In this document: piece after piece, positions 61,961-64,000 of the stretch
Position numbering within the stretch: position 1 is the first letter of the stretch
Layout of the letters: every line of letters begins with the position of its first letter
Origin: Letharia columbiana
Lineage: Eukaryota; Ascomycota; Lecanoromycetes; Lecanorales; Parmeliaceae
Direction of reading: 5' to 3'
DNA length: 64,000 nucleotides
Assembly (NCBI RefSeq): GCF_014066305.1
Contig: NW_023501097.1
Location: forward strand, 236,447-300,446
The notes under the pieces: generated by a model
The model's database searches: none
What the model was told of the DNA's origin: nothing
The model's input: only the letters and a program-made list of their open reading frames with translations
Position numbers and translations under genes: made by a program

Positions 61961-62389
61961 ACGTGCTTCTTAATTCCTTCGCCAATTCTGCCTCAATATA
62001 AGATATAAGCCTGGCAAGGAATATATTGTGCTAGACGCTTTTTCACGCCTTGCTAGCATCGGTAAATCAACGCTACCCGAAGATTACTCGGAGCTTAATG
62101 TCTTGTATGTTTATGCTACGTAAGTAATGAATTATGGTAGTATTTATAGCTACTCTGCTATCGTAGTAGAGATGGACGAAGTCTTTCGTAGTAGGCTTAT
62201 TGTAGGATACGGCACAGATCTATATTGGATAAGAATTGTCGGTATTATGGATGCTAACGTAAGGCTGGTATCTAAGAGCGAGGGTGTCGAACTTTCTTTT
62301 GTTCGTGGCACTACAGACCCTGACCTCATTTTTTATAAGAACAAATTTATCGATCTGAAATGGTTATGTATATCTTAATCGTTAATTAA

Positions 62390-63000
62390 AGATATCCTCG
62401 AAATCGTCTATGGGGACGGTTATCTGGGTTTCGAAAGGTCTTTCGATATGATCTCTAAATTATGGTATATATGGGGATTATCTAAGTACCTTTATAGCTA
62501 TATTAAGCACTATCCTAAGTGCCTAGCATTACAGACTCGCCGCTATAAGCCTTATAGTTACCTATAGTCTATAGAGAGTTCTGCCCTGCCTTTCCACACC
62601 TTGACGCTTGATTTTATTCTTGCTATGCTATTGTCTAATAAGGGATTTAATTGCACGATAACCGTTATAGACAAGTTCACGAAGCGAATCACTTATATCT
62701 CTGGCAAATCTATCTAAGGTGTCAAAGAGTGGGTTATTGCTCTGCTAGATTGTCTCGATATAGGTGATTGGGGAATATTAAAGGTCTTACTATCTGATAG
62801 AGATTTTAAATTTCTATTAGAACTGTGGAAAGCTATATTCGATAGATTGGGAGTCAAACTGCTATACTCTATGGTTTATTATCCCTAGACGGACGGTAGC
62901 AGTGAACGCACTAATTAGACGGCTGAAATCGCTTTACGCTTCTACTTATATATTCTGGAGAAGCCTTTAGTATGGCCTATCATCCTCTTATATATGTAAG
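62390..63000 (+). pseudogene. Gypsy integrase pseudogene (zinc-binding and DDE core), copy H
   Basis: The N-terminal HHCC zinc finger is damaged by three RIP-type changes: both His codons are now TAT (62409-62411 and 62421-62423) and the first Cys is TAT (62511-62513). Only the last Cys (62520-62522) remains. The core keeps all three catalytic residues: Asp in LTLDF (62610), Asp in LLSDRD (62796) and Glu in SSER (62904), with 35 residues between the last two. W-x-x-x-F-D-R-L-G-V-K-L-L-Y-S lies between them. In-frame stops at Gln positions inactivate it. Confidence 0.88.
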
Positions 63001-63209
63001 CACTCCTTAATAATATATAGTCGGTTACTATAACTAAGTCATCGAATGAGCTCTTCTACGGGTTTCCTCTAAACAAGGCCCTTGATCTTATCGCATCATC
63101 CGAACTATTATAGTAGGTACACGCTACTGTTAGGGTTGAAGCTGCCGATATAATAAGCTTCGCCTAAATGTCTTAGAAATTTTACTATGATTGTAAGCAC
63201 TAGTCTATA

Positions 63210-63425
63210 TACTTCAGAAAGGGAGATAAGATACTCTTGCGCCTATATAAAGGCTACTCTATTTCGTAATCTATTAATACTATTAAGATAGATAAGCTTG
63301 GCTAACGCTACGTCGGCCCTTTCGAAGTTATTGCTAAGGTAGGTAAGTAAGCTTATCGCCTCGATATATCTGGTTACTGAAGAGTTTATCCCGTATTCTC
63401 GATAGTATAGCTAGAACTATGGCCC
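63210..63425 (+). pseudogene. GPY/F domain of the Gypsy H integrase
   Basis: KGDKILLRLYKGYS, then YVGPFEVIAKVG, YRLDIS and RVYPVFSI form the C-terminal GPY/F module typical of chromovirus integrases, which contacts DNA and precedes the chromodomain. Stops lie at the expected Gln/Trp sites. Confidence 0.82.
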
Positions 63426-63477
63426 GCTGGTATCGACTCTTTTTATAGGCCACTACCGGAGAAGCCTGATTCTGTCT

Positions 63478-63690
63478 ACGTGGAAGGCGACACTGATGAC
63501 TATAAGTTATATGAGCTATAGTTCTTGCTTAATAAGCGTGTTAGACGTCGTGGCAAAGGTTATTCGGTCGAATATCTAGCACGTTGGAAAGGATATGGCT
63601 CTGAGTACGATTAATGGTACAATGTCAAATAGCTAGGCGATGCTCCGGAATTGGTGAAAGACTATGAGATCGCTATGTCGCCTCTATCAG
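63478..63690 (+). pseudogene. Chromodomain at the end of Gypsy H pol
   Basis: Reads YVEGDTDDYKLYEL, a stop, LLNKRVRRRGKGYSVEYLA, RWKGYGSEYD, a stop, and WYNVK. This is a chromodomain (V-E-x-I-L-x-K-R ... Y-L-V-K-W-K-G-Y ... E-x-x-W-E-P). In chromoviruses it is believed to guide integration to heterochromatin by binding methylated histone H3, which would fit the location of this copy inside a transposon cluster. The two aromatic-cage residues W (in RWKGY) and Y/V-E-Y are present. A proline-rich tail follows. Confidence 0.85.
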
Positions 63691-63857
63691 AGCCACTACC
63701 TCCGTTATCAATGACGTATTTGTAGAAGCCTTCCGCAATCGAATCACTACCTCCGCTACCAGAGCTACTATCGGTGATACCTCCACCGCATTTGCAGAAG
63801 CTTTCCGCAATCGATCATGCTGCTACAATAGCATGTTGTCACAGTAAGCTGTCGTGA
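63690..63857 (+). pseudogene. Proline-rich C-terminal tail of Gypsy H pol, ending in the LTR
   Basis: After the chromodomain the frame continues as SPLSEPLPPLSMTYL, a stop, KPSAIESLPPLPELLSVIP, and on into the LTR, where it ends at TGA (63855-63857). So the last eight codons of pol overlap the 3' LTR. The tail contains two copies of a unit reading L-Q-K-(P/L)-S-A-I. Confidence 0.7.
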
Positions 63858-64000
63858 CTGTTGGGAGCTGTCGTGACTGTATGGGTACATGGTTTTACCT
63901 ACCTTCGTACCTGCCAAGGGAGGTATCTTGGCAAGAACCTTAGCTTAGTATTATAAGTAGTTACTTCTCAGTAGAAGAACAATCATCTTTACTACACACT
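63834..64000 (+). repeat. 3' LTR of Gypsy copy H, cut by the window edge
   Basis: Starts TGTTGTCACAGTAAGCTGT. It is the least mutated LTR of the family. It contains a 14-base direct repeat, agctgtcgtgactg, at 63847-63860 and 63866-63879, which is single in copy F. A short foldback, gttacttct...agaagaac, lies at about 63,960-63,980. The end lies beyond base 64000. Confidence 0.88.

Larger units (their letters stand above)
57056..64000 (+). mobile_element. Ty3/Gypsy chromovirus copy H, lightly RIP-mutated
   Basis: A nearly complete chromodomain Gypsy element: degraded 5' LTR, gag, CxxC segment, protease, RT, RNase H, integrase with GPY/F domain, chromodomain, and the start of the 3' LTR at the window edge. 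RT precedes integrase, which places it in Gypsy. CA and TG still occur, but the pol frame has about 40 stops, nearly all TAG or TAA at expected Gln positions or in place of Trp. The frame also steps forward by one base several times. It is therefore inactive, yet much less decayed than its relative F. Confidence 0.9.

Noticed and set aside
61236..62378. Two further open frames (61236-61424 and 62127-62378) as independent genes
   Set aside because: Both are stretches between stops in the single RT-RNase H-integrase frame of Gypsy H.

Overview
The window looks like one continuous block of AT-rich heterochromatin from a filamentous ascomycete (Pezizomycotina) genome. It is built of nested transposable elements that carry the signature of repeat-induced point mutation (RIP). 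From position 1 to about 56,600 the dinucleotides CA and TG are almost missing while TA is everywhere. CG is partly kept. This is what C-to-T change at CpA on both strands produces. Translations of recognisable transposon proteins are littered with stops, mostly where Gln (CAA/CAG) or Trp (TGG) codons would be. I see no intact host gene, no tRNA or rRNA gene and no CRISPR array. Organism and mechanism are inferred from composition and element content.

Layout. The left edge (1-620) holds what looks like Ty3/Gypsy RNase H. Then come four copies of one Ty1/Copia family with ~149-bp LTRs: A (4184-11301, minus), B (13664-20794, plus), C (26934-34091, minus) and D (44536-47491, plus, internally deleted). 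All four keep 5-bp target duplications: CTAAA/TTAAA, TATAT, ATATT and TATAC. A fifth copy, E, is only a 3' end (56249-56625, minus). A, B and C interrupt older, saturated sequence (11870-13658, 20795-26933, 34092-37665) whose families I could not name. F (39654-43185) is a RIP-saturated, truncated copy of a chromodomain Gypsy element. A less mutated copy, H, fills 57056 to the right edge, with gag, protease, RT, RNase H, integrase, GPY/F domain, chromodomain and the start of its 3' LTR.

Between elements are small islands that still contain CA and TG (3640-4178, 11461-11868, 37670-38060, 48835-50660). They hold a short inverted-repeat element, an imperfect three-copy satellite (49346-49910) and one arm of a ~0.65-kb inverted repeat (50060-50742 against 52655-53300). 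A ~430-bp block of almost pure A/T homopolymers (56625-57055) joins E to H and may be an assembly artefact.

Nothing here is likely to encode a working protein. The genes are relics of gag-pol polyproteins, and the region is best read as a record of insertion, RIP and later nested insertion.
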